Shown here: in pieces, positions 8,007 through 16,185 of the stretch
Layout of the letters: each line of letters opens with the position of its first letter
Position numbering within the stretch: position 1 is the first letter of the stretch
DNA from: Sutcliffiella deserti
GTDB taxonomy: Bacteria > Bacillota > Bacilli > Bacillales > Bacillaceae_I
Length of the DNA: 64,000 nt
NCBI RefSeq assembly: GCF_020037475.1
Contig: NZ_JAIQDB010000002.1
Coordinates: 557,854-621,853 of the forward strand
Direction: 5' to 3'
The notes under the pieces: model-generated
The model's input: the letters and a program-made list of their open reading frames with translations, nothing else
What the model was told of the DNA's origin: nothing
The model's database searches: none
Translations under genes and position numbers: made by a program

Positions 8007-9272
8007 ATGAAAATTACAAATTACGATTTACTGGTAGAAACGGTTAATGAGGTAGTCCAAAACCAGCATGTTACAGATATGCATACCCATCTGTACTCAC
8101 CGAACTTCGGGGACATTCTATTATGGGATATTGATGAGCTGTTGACCTATCATTATCTGGTTGCAGAAGTGATGAGATGGTCGGACCTTTCCGTTGATAA
8201 ATTCTGGAAGCTGTCCAAGCAGGAACAGGCAGATCATATTTGGCAAAAACTCTTTATCGAGCACTCGCCAGTGAGTGAGGCCTGCCGCGGTGTCCTTACT
8301 TGTTTAAAAGGCTTTGGACTAGACCCATCTACAAGGAGCCTGGAGTCTTACAGAGAATATTTTGCTTCCAAAACAAGAGAAGAGCATGTGGATAAAGTAT
8401 TGGAACTGGCAAAGGTGGATCATGTGGTGATGACGAATGATCCATTTGACGATAAAGAGCGGGAAGTTTGGTTGAGCGGAGTAAAGCCGAACGAACGCTT
8501 TCATGCTGCATTAAGAATCGACCCCCTGCTGAATGATTACAAAAATGCCAAAAAACGTCTTGTGGAATGGGGCTACAAGGTGGAAGAGGAATGGAATGAG
8601 CAGTCTGTAAACGAAGTGAAGCGTTTCTTAACGGATTGGATGGGCATCATGAATCCACTATACATGGCTGTTTCCCTGCCACCTTCCTTTGCCTTCCCGG
8701 AGGAATCGGACAGAGGAAGAATCATCAAGGATTGTATCCTGCCATTGTGCGAGGAAGCGGGCATCCCATTTGCAATGATGGTCGGTGTGAAGAAACGAGT
8801 GAACCCGTCCCTTGGTGATGCAGGAGACTATGTTGGAAAAGCGGGCATGGAAGGGCTGGAGTACCTTTTGGCTAATTACCCGAACAACAAATTCTTCTGC
8901 ACGATGCTAGCCCGTGAAAACCAGCATGAACTGGTCGTCCTGGCGAGGAAGTTCCGCAACCTGATGGTATTCGGATGCTGGTGGTTCACTAATAACCCTG
9001 TACTGATTAATGAAATGACCCGCATGCGTTTAGAGATGCTCGGAACCAGTATGATTCCACAGCATTCGGATGCACGTGTGCTCGACCAGCTTATCTATAA
9101 ATGGGATCACTCAAAAGAAATCATTTCCGGTATTTTAATAGAAAAATATAATGATCTACTGAGAACAGGGTGGGAGCTTGAACGTTCTGAAATTGAACGG
9201 GATGTAGCCGACATGTTCTACAATAACTTCTGGGAATTTGTAGGGAAGAAGGAACTGGTTCCCACAAAATAA
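8007..9272 (+). CDS. uxaC: uronate (glucuronate/galacturonate) isomerase, short divergent form
   Basis: A 421-residue amidohydrolase-superfamily protein that would isomerise D-galacturonate to D-tagaturonate. The metal-site motif TDMHTHLY (~25) is the usual HxH at the end of strand 1, and IPQHSDARVLDQ near the C-terminus supplies a later loop His/Asp. The protein is about 50 residues shorter than typical UxaC (~470). A similarly short, divergent isomerase is known from Bacillus halodurans as I recall. Operon context, between uxaB and kdgA, strongly supports the call. GGAGG precedes the ATG. Confidence 0.87.
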   Translation: MKITNYDLLVETVNEVVQNQHVTDMHTHLYSPNFGDILLWDIDELLTYHYLVAEVMRWSDLSVDKFWKLSKQEQADHIWQKLFIEHSPVSEACRGVLTCLKGFGLDPSTRSLESYREYFASKTREEHVDKVLELAKVDHVVMTNDPFDDKEREVWLSGVKPNERFHAALRIDPLLNDYKNAKKRLVEWGYKVEEEWNEQSVNEVKRFLTDWMGIMNPLYMAVSLPPSFAFPEESDRGRIIKDCILPLCEEAGIPFAMMVGVKKRVNPSLGDAGDYVGKAGMEGLEYLLANYPNNKFFCTMLARENQHELVVLARKFRNLMVFGCWWFTNNPVLINEMTRMRLEMLGTSMIPQHSDARVLDQLIYKWDHSKEIISGILIEKYNDLLRTGWELERSEIERDVADMFYNNFWEFVGKKELVPTK

Positions 9273-9388
9273 GAAGGTTCTGCGGAAAGCAAAGTCTCTT
9301 ACGGAAAGCAACAACGATGTTTAAAAGAGCCTATAAGAAAAGCTCACTCTTTTGGAGCTGGGCTGCATGGTTTGAAGGAGGAACACGG

Positions 9389-10045
9389 ATGAGTCTAGTA
9401 AATAAAATAAAAGATGTCGGGGTGGTAGCGGTCATTAGGGGGGCAACGGAATCCAACATCCTTGCCATAGCCAAATCATTAAGTGCAGGCGGTGTAAAGG
9501 CACTTGAAATAACAGTGGAAACACCAAGAGTATTTGCATTGATTGAAAAGGTCGCATCGGAAATGCCGGAGGATGTTATTGTAGGGGCAGGAACCGTATT
9601 GGATCCTGAAACAGCCAGATCTGCTATCATGGCAGGTTCTAAATTCATCTTTTCCCCCACCGTGAATACAGACACGATAAAAATGACAAAGCGCTACGGG
9701 GCGATAAGCATTCCCGGTGCCATGACCCCAACAGAGATACTCACTGCATATGAACATGGGGCAGATATGATCAAGGTGTTCCCTGCAAACATTGTCGGAG
9801 CAGGATACTTCAAAGATGTACGAGGACCGCTTCCACACATTCCACTCATGGCAACGGGAGGAATCTCTTTGGAAAATGTGGGTGACTATATCCGGGCCGG
9901 TGCGGTAGCGGTAGGAGCTGGAAGTACACTCATAAATACAAAAGTAGAATTTACGGAAGAGCATAGCCGCAATGTAACGGAAACTGCTGCAAGTTTTGTA
10001 CGCAGGGTCGAGCAGGCAAGGGGTGGACTGCTTGAAAAAGTGTAA
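9389..10045 (+). CDS. kdgA: KDPG / 4-hydroxy-2-oxoglutarate aldolase (KdgA)
   Basis: A 218-residue class I aldolase cleaving 2-keto-3-deoxy-6-phosphogluconate to pyruvate and glyceraldehyde 3-phosphate. Visible motifs are EITVETP (catalytic Glu, ~37), GAGTVLD (~66) and MIKVFPA (~130), whose Lys forms the Schiff base. The frame is open back to 9317, but AAGGAGG at 9375-9381 fixes the start at 9389. The 9273-9388 gap before it contains fragments of the GC-rich repeat (TGCGGAAAGCAA). It is the last step of the uronate pathway encoded here. Confidence 0.95.
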   Translation: MSLVNKIKDVGVVAVIRGATESNILAIAKSLSAGGVKALEITVETPRVFALIEKVASEMPEDVIVGAGTVLDPETARSAIMAGSKFIFSPTVNTDTIKMTKRYGAISIPGAMTPTEILTAYEHGADMIKVFPANIVGAGYFKDVRGPLPHIPLMATGGISLENVGDYIRAGAVAVGAGSTLINTKVEFTEEHSRNVTETAASFVRRVEQARGGLLEKV

Positions 10046-10706
10046 AGTTTTCCTTGCAGGTGATTCCACAATGAGCGAATATTCGGAGTCGGTGGCTCCC
10101 AGGACTGGATGGGGACAGGTGCTAGGTAAGTACCTGCCTCCATCCATCCAGGTTATCAATAAAGCAACAAGCGGACGAAGCTCTAAAAGCTTCATCGATG
10201 AAGGAAGGTTGGAAGAGATTTCAACAGATATAGAGCAGGGGGATTATCTTCTTATTCAATTCGGTCATAATGACCAAAAAGAAGATGAGTTGAGACGGAC
10301 TCTTCCGTTCTCCACCTATCAATCCTATTTGCTAGAATATCTCGAAGTTGCCTTTCGTAAGGGAGCCACTCCTATCCTGATTACACCAGTTCAGAGAAGA
10401 AGCTTTGATGATCAAGGAGAGTTTTATGACACACATGGGGAATATCCACAGGCAATGAGAGAGTTAGCTTCTGAAAAGAATGTAGTGTTAGTGGATTTGT
10501 CCACATTATCGAAAGACTTATTCACTTTGTTGGGGAGTGAAAAAACAAAGAGTCTGTTTCTTTGGCTTTCTCCAAAGGAGCATCCCAATTATCCTGATGG
10601 TGTGGATGATAACACACATTTCTCCTCGTATGGCGCGAAAAAGGTGGCGGAGTTGGTGGCACCGGCTTTGCAATCCATTATTGGAATAGGAAAGATGAAG
10701 GAATAG
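10032..10706 (+). CDS. rhamnogalacturonan acetylesterase, CE12 / SGNH hydrolase (RhgT/YesT-like)
   Basis: A ~224-residue SGNH hydrolase that probably removes acetyl groups from rhamnogalacturonan fragments. Block I is FLAGDSTMS with the nucleophile Ser (~11), block III is FGHNDQ, and the C-terminal DGVDDNTHFSSYG provides the Asp/His pair; this spacing fits family CE12. There is no signal peptide, so it would act in the cytoplasm on imported oligosaccharides. A TTG start at 10032 after AAGGGGTGG gives the family-like N-terminus MKKCKVFLAGDST and overlaps kdgA by 14 bases; a TTG at 9996 is also possible. Confidence 0.88.
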   Translation: MKKCKVFLAGDSTMSEYSESVAPRTGWGQVLGKYLPPSIQVINKATSGRSSKSFIDEGRLEEISTDIEQGDYLLIQFGHNDQKEDELRRTLPFSTYQSYLLEYLEVAFRKGATPILITPVQRRSFDDQGEFYDTHGEYPQAMRELASEKNVVLVDLSTLSKDLFTLLGSEKTKSLFLWLSPKEHPNYPDGVDDNTHFSSYGAKKVAELVAPALQSIIGIGKMKE

Positions 10707-10855
10707 AAAGGTTTATCTACTCTTTAAGAGGAATCATCCATGGACAAGCGGTGAAAGTTGCCGGTTGTCTTTTGTGTAGTCCATCGACTTATCAGCTTGT
10801 CAAAATCATATCGCTTTATAGCCGTACTACATTGAGCAGGAAAGTAAACTCCTGC

Positions 10856-11251
10856 TTAAACCTTCCAACGAAGCGCTATAGTCAAATGGCAGCAGTCTGT
10901 TTCTCCTGGAGCGGAAGATAGCTTTAAGTTAATGCCGTCGGGGGTGTAATTGATTTCCATCTTGCTATGAATGCCTGTAGATTTTAAAAGCTCCTCCACT
11001 TTCTCCATTTTTCCTTCTTGGGCTGCATTCATTACAGAGGAGGCAAATTCCTTTGATTCAGAAAGTTTTTGAAGAATTTGACTTGCCTCCTTCATCAGGC
11101 TTTGCATCTTTACAGCAGATTCGGTAAAAACAGTTGGATCTACTTCCGGGTAAGGTCTAAATGACGGATTCGGTCCATAATACGCCGGATATACAGGCAA
11201 ATAACTTCCTTTTGGATAATAGTGGGGCTGTGGGTATTGGTGATAGTACAC
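10856..11251 (-). CDS. hypothetical Tyr/Pro-rich protein, possibly spore-associated
   Basis: A 131-residue protein I cannot assign with certainty. The first ~38 residues are rich in Tyr, Pro and His (MYYHQYPQPHYYPKGSYLPV), as in many Bacillus coat-associated proteins. A helical middle follows (~40-95, KMQSLMKEASQILQKLSESK), then a beta-rich tail with a CC pair. It resembles small Bacillus proteins such as YuzC, but that rests on memory only. A 149-bp gap separates it from the convergent esterase gene. Confidence 0.6.
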   Translation of the reverse strand: MYYHQYPQPHYYPKGSYLPVYPAYYGPNPSFRPYPEVDPTVFTESAVKMQSLMKEASQILQKLSESKEFASSVMNAAQEGKMEKVEELLKSTGIHSKMEINYTPDGINLKLSSAPGETDCCHLTIALRWKV

Positions 11252-11341
11252 TAGAAACCCTCCAATAACGAATTTTTGTACACCTTACACTATATGAGTA
11301 AAAAATTGTTTTGGAGAGTTGTCAGCAAAAGGAATAGAAGG

Positions 11342-12193
11342 TTACTTGTTTTTTCCTTTAAGTTGGTTCCTTACTAGTAGCTCCCACCATTTCCATGGGA
11401 GAAGCCTTTTGACAAATAAAGAAAGCTTGACGCCTTTTCCTACTTTATAACGGAGTGCAGGTGACCTCTTTGAGTTTGCTACCCTTACTACTACATCCGC
11501 TACAGCTAAAGGATCGCCATAGCTGCTTTTTTCAGCTTGTAATCTTTCATTTATACTTGTAAACATAGATTTATAAGGAGAGGTAGGGTGATTTGTCATT
11601 TTTGCTAAATGGGTCCCGCTTGTCCAAATATTAGTTTGAAAGGAACCAGGCTCAATTAGGACTACGTCAATTCCAAAGGGTTGTACCTCTATCCGCAGAC
11701 TTTCGCTATATCCTTCAAGGGCATGTTTACTTGATACATATGGCGAAAGAGATGGGAAGCCAATTAAGCCGCTAATGGAGCTGATATTTATTATTTTTCC
11801 GCCACCTTGCTTCCGCATCATCGGAAGTACAGCATTGGTTACACGAATCACACCGAAGAAGTTTGTCTCAAATTGCAATTTATATTCTGCTATAGAGAGT
11901 TCCTCAGCAAACCCTGCCATGGCAAAGCCGGCATTGTTAATTAACACGTCAATTTGTTTAATTTTCTCTAACTGAATCTTAAAGCGCTCGATTGAATGGT
12001 CCTCTGCTACGTTCAATATTAAAATGGTCAGATTCTCCTGTTCTTCTTGTGTTAAACCATCTAACACCAAATCCCGTTTAGCTTCCTGTCGAATAGTAGC
12101 AATAACATGGTATCCATCCATGAGAAATCTTTTTGTAAAAGCTTTACCGAAACCACCGGAAGCTCCTGTAATGAGTACGGTTTTTTGGTTCAT
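11342..12193 (-). CDS. short-chain dehydrogenase/reductase
   Basis: A 283-residue classical SDR oxidoreductase with TGASGGFG (~9-16) for NAD(P) binding, NNAGFAMAG (~87) and the catalytic YVSSKHA (~153). The extended C-terminal part (~190-283, with a basic tail LKGKNK) is typical of the group acting on lipids, steroids or retinoid-like substrates. Substrate unknown. It is monocistronic: the neighbours upstream and downstream are divergent or separated by untranslated DNA. Confidence 0.85.
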   Translation of the reverse strand: MNQKTVLITGASGGFGKAFTKRFLMDGYHVIATIRQEAKRDLVLDGLTQEEQENLTILILNVAEDHSIERFKIQLEKIKQIDVLINNAGFAMAGFAEELSIAEYKLQFETNFFGVIRVTNAVLPMMRKQGGGKIINISSISGLIGFPSLSPYVSSKHALEGYSESLRIEVQPFGIDVVLIEPGSFQTNIWTSGTHLAKMTNHPTSPYKSMFTSINERLQAEKSSYGDPLAVADVVVRVANSKRSPALRYKVGKGVKLSLFVKRLLPWKWWELLVRNQLKGKNK

Positions 12194-12375
12194 ATACAGT
12201 CACCTTTCTTACATCGAGATTGTTAGTATTGTAGTTTTCGATAATAAATACATTGATCCATTCATAGACTAAAAGATAAGAACTTTATATTTTTTACGGG
12301 GAAAAGTGTCTCGCGATTTATATTTTATGCGCAAATAGCTTATAACCTATATTGCCTTTGCAAAAGAAGGGGTGA

Positions 12376-13002
12376 ATGGTCGTGCCTAACCGTAAGATGC
12401 TCGTCGAGGGAACTGCTAAGAAAGAGGTGCAGCCAGACATAGCCTATATTCAAGTCGGGGTACTAACCTCTAGTCCAGATGTTCAAATTGCTCAAGAAGA
12501 AAATAGAATAAGAGCCAATCGTATGGTAGGAGCACTCCTGCAAACGGGAATACAGCAAAAAGATATAGAAACTGCTTCGTACACCTCGTTTCCTAGGTAT
12601 ACGGAACAAACAGGTGAACAAGTTTTGACTTCCTATGAAGTACGTCATATTTTTCGTATAACTGTGCGAGAAGTTCAAAACTCGGGTTCCGTTATTGACA
12701 CTGCTTTTGAAAATGGAGCGAATATTTCAGAAAGCTTGTCATTTGAGGTTTCAAACTACCAGGAGATCTACAAATATGTTCTTCAGAAGGCAATGATAAA
12801 TGGCTATTCAAAGGCATGTGCCATTGCTCAAACACTTGGTGTCCCATTGGATCCAATACCAATCAAAGTGGAAGAAGTGACCCAACAGGTCTTTTTTGGA
12901 CCAAGATACACTAGTTTTGCTTTACAAGAAGAAACAAGTACTCCTATTGAGCCCAAAGAAATAACGGTAACAGCTTCAGTGAATCTGGAATATGTTTATT
13001 AA
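12376..13002 (+). CDS. SIMPL domain (DUF541, YggE-like) protein
   Basis: A 208-residue protein of the SIMPL family. The opening LVEGTAKKEVQPDIAYIQVGV (reads from ~8), the central SYEVRHIFRITVRE and the C-terminal ITVTASVNLEYVY fit the family pattern. Unlike Gram-negative YggE it has no signal peptide, so it is probably cytoplasmic. Family members form oligomeric assemblies and have been linked to oxidative stress tolerance, but no activity is certain. The ATG follows AAGAAGGGGTG; close GTG codons at 12379 and 12382 cannot be excluded. Confidence 0.8.
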   Translation: MVVPNRKMLVEGTAKKEVQPDIAYIQVGVLTSSPDVQIAQEENRIRANRMVGALLQTGIQQKDIETASYTSFPRYTEQTGEQVLTSYEVRHIFRITVREVQNSGSVIDTAFENGANISESLSFEVSNYQEIYKYVLQKAMINGYSKACAIAQTLGVPLDPIPIKVEEVTQQVFFGPRYTSFALQEETSTPIEPKEITVTASVNLEYVY

Positions 13003-13025
13003 CAATTAAAATAAAAATTCACAAT

Positions 13026-13080
13026 AAAACAGACCGATCCTAATTCATGTTATTTATCATGAGGGAACGGTCTGTTTTTA
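13026..13080. terminator. bidirectional terminator between SIMPL gene and arsR-like gene
   Basis: AAAACAGACCG at the left pairs with CGGTCTGTTTTT at the right, giving an 11-bp stem with A/T runs on both sides between two convergent genes. Confidence 0.75.
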
Positions 13081-13091
13081 CCCTAAAAACA

Positions 13092-13406
13092 CTATCTGAA
13101 CAAGCAGCAAAGTTCTTCTGATAAAAGGTTGTTCACCTCTTGCTGATTCAGAGAATAATAGCTCCATGTTCCTCTCGTTTCTTTTATAATTACTTCCGCA
13201 TCAAGTAAGATCTTGAGATGATAAGAAAGTTTCGATTGAGTCATTCCAACTATTGGAACCATATCACAAACACACATGGCACCATTTTGGCAAAGAAGGT
13301 TCATAATATGCAGCCGTTTTTTATCCGCTACCGCCTTGTATTTCGCTTCGTACTTCTCAAATGTTTCTTCTAATGAAATATCATTTAGAGGGATTTCTTT
13401 TTCCAT
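13092..13406 (-). CDS. ArsR/SmtB family transcriptional regulator
   Basis: A 104-residue winged-helix repressor. The CVCDM motif (~46-50) is the metal/arsenite-sensing region in the DNA-binding helix of ArsR-type sensors. SKLSYHLKILLDAEVI (~59-74) is the recognition helix, and GTWSYYSLN the wing. Extra cysteines (CC, ~100-101) close the chain. No arsenical pump or reductase is adjacent; the only divergent reading frame is a 28-codon membrane peptide at 13518. The ligand is therefore uncertain. Confidence 0.88.
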   Translation of the reverse strand: MEKEIPLNDISLEETFEKYEAKYKAVADKKRLHIMNLLCQNGAMCVCDMVPIVGMTQSKLSYHLKILLDAEVIIKETRGTWSYYSLNQQEVNNLLSEELCCLFR

Positions 13407-13517
13407 TTATTACACCTCTATACTTCCTATATTGGATAGTTCCATTATATGCGATAAGTTTGTGGTGCTCAACAACCATCACCTATTAGAATCAGAATTA
13501 CTGAAGGAGGGAGCAAA

Positions 13518-13604
13518 ATGTGGGACTGGTCTGCCTTACTTCCCGTTTTTATATTCTTTACTGTATACTTCCTTGCAGCAGTAGTATTATTAAGAAAGAA
13601 ATAA
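13518..13604 (+). CDS. 28-residue single-span membrane peptide
   Basis: A short frame with a strong ribosome site (GAAGGAGGG, eight bases upstream) encodes MWDWSALLPVFIFF and then a hydrophobic run ending LLRKK. The architecture is one membrane span with a basic C-terminal tail. It starts 112 bases from the divergent ArsR gene, and its end touches the MITE-like element at 13606. It could be a real small protein regulated by the ArsR repressor or the 5' remnant of a transporter cut by the insertion. Confidence 0.5.
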   Translation: MWDWSALLPVFIFFTVYFLAAVVLLRKK

Positions 13605-13605
13605 T

Positions 13606-13790
13606 AAGGTTTTTTCGTAAAGTTTGTTGCTATAAGCCTGTGAAAAATCGGCTAATGGATTTTTTACTGCCCAATTCACATTAAATTAAGAGGTAGCTCT
13701 TTAAGTTAAAAAGGAAAAGAGCACGACAGCAACGATGGTTACGTGTTGTACAAACATACGTAAAAGCAACAATCAATGCGAAAACAGCCA
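13606..13790 (+). repeat. MITE-like element, family 1, copy 2
   Basis: About 185 bp, reverse complement of 1051-1239 and co-oriented with 26221-26404. Ends are AAGGTTTTTTCGTAAAG and ATGCGAAAACAGCC. It is flanked on both sides by AATAAT, a likely 6-bp target duplication. The right end stops 10 bases before the GGAGGAG ribosome site of the thioesterase gene. Confidence 0.82.
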
Positions 13791-13814
13791 ATAATAAAAA
13801 GGAGGAGAAAAAAG

Positions 13815-14198
13815 GTGGAGCTTAACAATACACTAATTGAACTATTAGGAATCGAAATAGTGGAACTATCAGAAGAAAGAGCAATAGCAACAATGCCGGT
13901 TGACAAGCGAACACACCAACCCTTTGGATTGCTACATGGTGGCGCATCGGTAGCGTTAGCCGAAACCGTTGCAAGTATTGGGACATTTAATCTTATTGAT
14001 AAAGAAACAGAGATTTGTGTCGGTCTTGAAATTAATGCCAACCACTTAAAAGGGAAAAAAGATGGGGTGGTTACAGCCATTGGGACAGTATTGCATAAAG
14101 GTAAAACTACCATGGTATGGGACATTAAGATTGTTGATGAAAACGAAGCACTTATCTGTGTATCCCGTTGCACGATGGCCATCTTAAAGAAGCGGTAA
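13815..14198 (+). CDS. yuxO: PaaI/YuxO-type hotdog thioesterase (possible DHNA-CoA thioesterase)
   Basis: A 127-residue hotdog-fold acyl-CoA thioesterase. The helix motif PFGLLHGGASVALAET (~32-47) contains the family's catalytic Glu and the HGG turn. In B. subtilis the closest remembered relative is YuxO, proposed to hydrolyse 1,4-dihydroxy-2-naphthoyl-CoA in menaquinone synthesis; yuxO also lies in the same chromosomal neighbourhood. The frame runs back into the MITE end at 13776, but GGAGGAG at 13801-13807 points to the GTG at 13815. Confidence 0.8.
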   Translation: MELNNTLIELLGIEIVELSEERAIATMPVDKRTHQPFGLLHGGASVALAETVASIGTFNLIDKETEICVGLEINANHLKGKKDGVVTAIGTVLHKGKTTMVWDIKIVDENEALICVSRCTMAILKKR

Positions 14199-14349
14199 CA
14201 AACGTAAACACTGCGAATCCCCTCACATATAAAACTTCACACCAAGAAAAATAAAAATTCTACGGCTTTCGTTGCGAACAACAGCGAGGGGGAATGGGGA
14301 ATTAAAGTATGCTCTTGAAAGAGTCTGGATATTTAAGGATTCCTTTATA

Positions 14350-14486
14350 GACCGCTGTTTCTCTCCACGAAAGGCTTCGCGTCCGCGGGGTGCTTGGGAA
14401 GCCTCCTCGGCTAGCGCCTGCGGGGTCTACCCTAAGCACTACCTCCCGCAGGAGTCTCCGCCTTTCGTTCCAATCCACAGCTGGGA
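14350..14486 (-). repeat. GC-rich palindromic repeat (reverse orientation)
   Basis: The reverse complement of the GC-rich family: starts CCGCTGTTTCTCTCC and ends CTCCAATCCACAGC-like sequence with GCCTCCTCGG and TGCGGGGTCT in the middle. A further fragment (GGCTTTCGTTGCG) lies at 14260-14275. The rest of the 14199-14663 gap shows no convincing gene. Confidence 0.78.
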
Positions 14487-14663
14487 GCACTAGAACTAGA
14501 TGGTGTTTAAGAAAGACTTTTTAAGAGATTTTATAAGGCACTTATAACTTTAAGTGGTGTCAATCTACTTTGATAAGAGAACACAACATCATCTGAACCA
14601 CCTTTCTTAGTTTCTGAGTAGTCCTATCTGGGGCATGGAAATAAATAAAAGTCATTAACTTTA

Positions 14664-14688
14664 AGTAGTTCAGTTTTGGAGTACATAA
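14664..14688 (+). repeat. left inverted repeat flanking the small-gene island
   Basis: This ~25-bp sequence, with the core TTCAGTTTTGGAGTACA, recurs in inverted orientation at 17713-17737 with about two mismatches. The two copies bracket the four-gene CTAACG array. Confidence 0.6.
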
Positions 14689-14727
14689 TAAAATAGCAGT
14701 CCAAAAAGGACTGCTATTTTATTATGT
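14683..14727. terminator. long perfect hairpin / bidirectional terminator
   Basis: A 20-bp perfect stem (ACATAATAAAATAGCAGTCC and its complement) around an A-rich loop, with A/T-rich outer arms, partly overlapping the left inverted repeat. It would insulate the island from upstream transcription. Confidence 0.75.
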
Positions 14728-14822
14728 ATTCGTTGATATATTCACTGTTAAAATCGCAGGAATTTCGTAGATGTCACTTTTTATAAGATTATTCTGTAAA
14801 AATGTTATTCTTTAAACAGAGC

Positions 14823-14857
14823 TTATTCAACTAACGAAGCAGGTTAGTTCAATAAGG
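14823..14857 (+). repeat. CTAACG-type site A, upstream of the DUF4262 gene
   Basis: TTATTCAACTAAC and GTTAGTTCAATAA form a 13-base hairpin with one mismatch around GAAGCAG. The CTAACG core is at 14831-14836. A TATAAT hexamer follows at 14863-14868, so the site lies in the promoter of the first island gene. Related sites follow each island gene. Confidence 0.65.
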
Positions 14858-14895
14858 ATTGTTATAATGAAGAAAATACATTGGAGGGAACTCTC

Positions 14896-15309
14896 TTGGA
14901 AAATGAACAATGGGAAAAACAAATGTTAGAAGAATATGGATGGTATATGGATGCAATTTACGCAAAAGAATACGATGAAATTCACGCTAATTATCATACT
15001 CACGGAGTTCAAGAAAACTTTAATCATATGGATTTTCAAATAGTGCTTAATATAGACCCTGAAGTTGCAAATGGTATTTTCTTTACCTTAACTGAGGACA
15101 TAGGCAGTGGAAGAAGGTTTGAGGAAGGCAAAGAATACTCTGACATAATAGAAGGCTTTAAAGTGGCATTTAAACCTTATAGAGAAATGGGACGGGACGT
15201 GTTGAGAGTTCTTTTGCCTGATGAAAACGGAGTACTTCCAACTGAAGAGAGTTGTGATGAATTTTATAAAACTCAGCTTGATGATTATGATTTTGATAGT
15301 ATTGATTAA
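14896..15309 (+). CDS. DUF4262 domain protein
   Basis: A ~137-residue acidic protein of the DUF4262 type. The pattern MLEEYGWYMDAIY, NYHTHGVQENFNHMDFQIVL and DPEVANGIFF matches members I recall from Bacillus and actinobacteria. No enzymatic function is established; in many genomes the family occurs in accessory or immunity-rich loci. TTG at 14896 follows GGAGGG with seven-base spacing; TTG at 14881 lies ahead of that site and is unlikely. It is the first gene of an AT-rich island. Confidence 0.75.
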   Translation: MENEQWEKQMLEEYGWYMDAIYAKEYDEIHANYHTHGVQENFNHMDFQIVLNIDPEVANGIFFTLTEDIGSGRRFEEGKEYSDIIEGFKVAFKPYREMGRDVLRVLLPDENGVLPTEESCDEFYKTQLDDYDFDSID

Positions 15310-15318
15310 AAAGTTCTT

Positions 15319-15358
15319 CTTCAACTAACGGGGGCTTATCTGCAACAAGATAAGCTTC
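15319..15358 (+). repeat. CTAACG-type site B
   Basis: CTAACG at 15325-15330, 16 bases after the DUF4262 stop, is followed by GGGGGCTTATCT...AGATAAGC, an eight-base stem with a T-rich tail. The site could also terminate transcription. Confidence 0.65.
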
Positions 15359-15474
15359 TTTTTTATGGAAATATATCTTGAGTAAATGTCTGATATTTGA
15401 AATAATTGGTATTAAGTAATAGGTGCAGAAGAGTTGAATAAGTGAAGTCAGAGGTTAGGAGTTGAAGTAAACGA

Positions 15475-16068
15475 GTGAGCATTGAAAAGGACATTCAAAA
15501 GCAGTTTTATAAAATTTATAAAGGGTTAATTAGCGTTTCAGAATTCGAAGAATGGCTTTATAATACACCTGAAATTGAAAAGGTTTATGGTGATGACTTC
15601 TACTTCAACCTACTTGATTTGAATTATAGAGATAGGCACATTAAAAACGAATTAGAGAAAGTTATTGAAGTTAAAATTCCATTTGGTGAGTTTGAACAAA
15701 TGAGGATTGTTTCACTATTAGAAAATATAATTTATGAAAAAGGTGATTTAGTAGAGGTTTTAGAGCAGGTTTACGACGATTATTGTAAAGGATATTCATT
15801 TCTTCGATATTTAGGGTTTAATTATGTTACTGGGATTGATAGTCTTCCTAAACTACAACAAAAAGAAAAATGGGATAAAAACGAATTTGATAGTAAGAGA
15901 GAAATCTTAAAAAAATATAAACCTAAAATGGTTAATGAAGCATGTAGATTGTTATCTTTCTTTCAGAATGGACTGTTAAGAATTACTGTTGAAAACGAAT
16001 ATGACGATTATCGTACAGAAGAAGAAAAGATAGAACTAAACAATATTGAACAAATGTTTAATGACTAA
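15475..16068 (+). CDS. hypothetical acidic protein, island gene 2
   Basis: A 197-residue acidic, Tyr-rich protein with no membrane segment or signal peptide. I do not recognise a named family. The opening IQKQFYKIYKGLISVSEFEEW and the FNLLDLNYRDR segment resemble small soluble proteins annotated near immunity genes, which is a weak hint only. The GTG start lacks a well-placed ribosome site (AGGAG is 13 bases upstream), so the start is uncertain. The gene is AT-rich compared with the flanking yux genes. Confidence 0.65.
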   Translation: MSIEKDIQKQFYKIYKGLISVSEFEEWLYNTPEIEKVYGDDFYFNLLDLNYRDRHIKNELEKVIEVKIPFGEFEQMRIVSLLENIIYEKGDLVEVLEQVYDDYCKGYSFLRYLGFNYVTGIDSLPKLQQKEKWDKNEFDSKREILKKYKPKMVNEACRLLSFFQNGLLRITVENEYDDYRTEEEKIELNNIEQMFND

Positions 16069-16074
16069 ATCGTT

Positions 16075-16135
16075 GTTGTGCTAACGGGTAGCGTTTGTTT
16101 AGTCATTTTGTGCTACCGATGCAGGATTGTTGAAG
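16075..16135 (+). repeat. CTAACG-type site C
   Basis: CTAACG at 16081-16086, 12 bases after the preceding stop, is followed by GGTAGCGTTTG; GGTAGC pairs with GCTACC at 16112-16117. GCAGGATTGTTGAAGAAG follows, echoing AAGGATTGTT after site A. Confidence 0.65.
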
Positions 16136-16185
16136 AAGAACGTTTAATTGGTAATGACTGTATTTAAAAAGCTTCGGGAGGAAAT

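Noticed and set aside
9479..10195. Minus-strand frame of 238 codons
   Set aside because: Antisense shadow of kdgA and the esterase gene; Cys/Tyr-rich random sequence.
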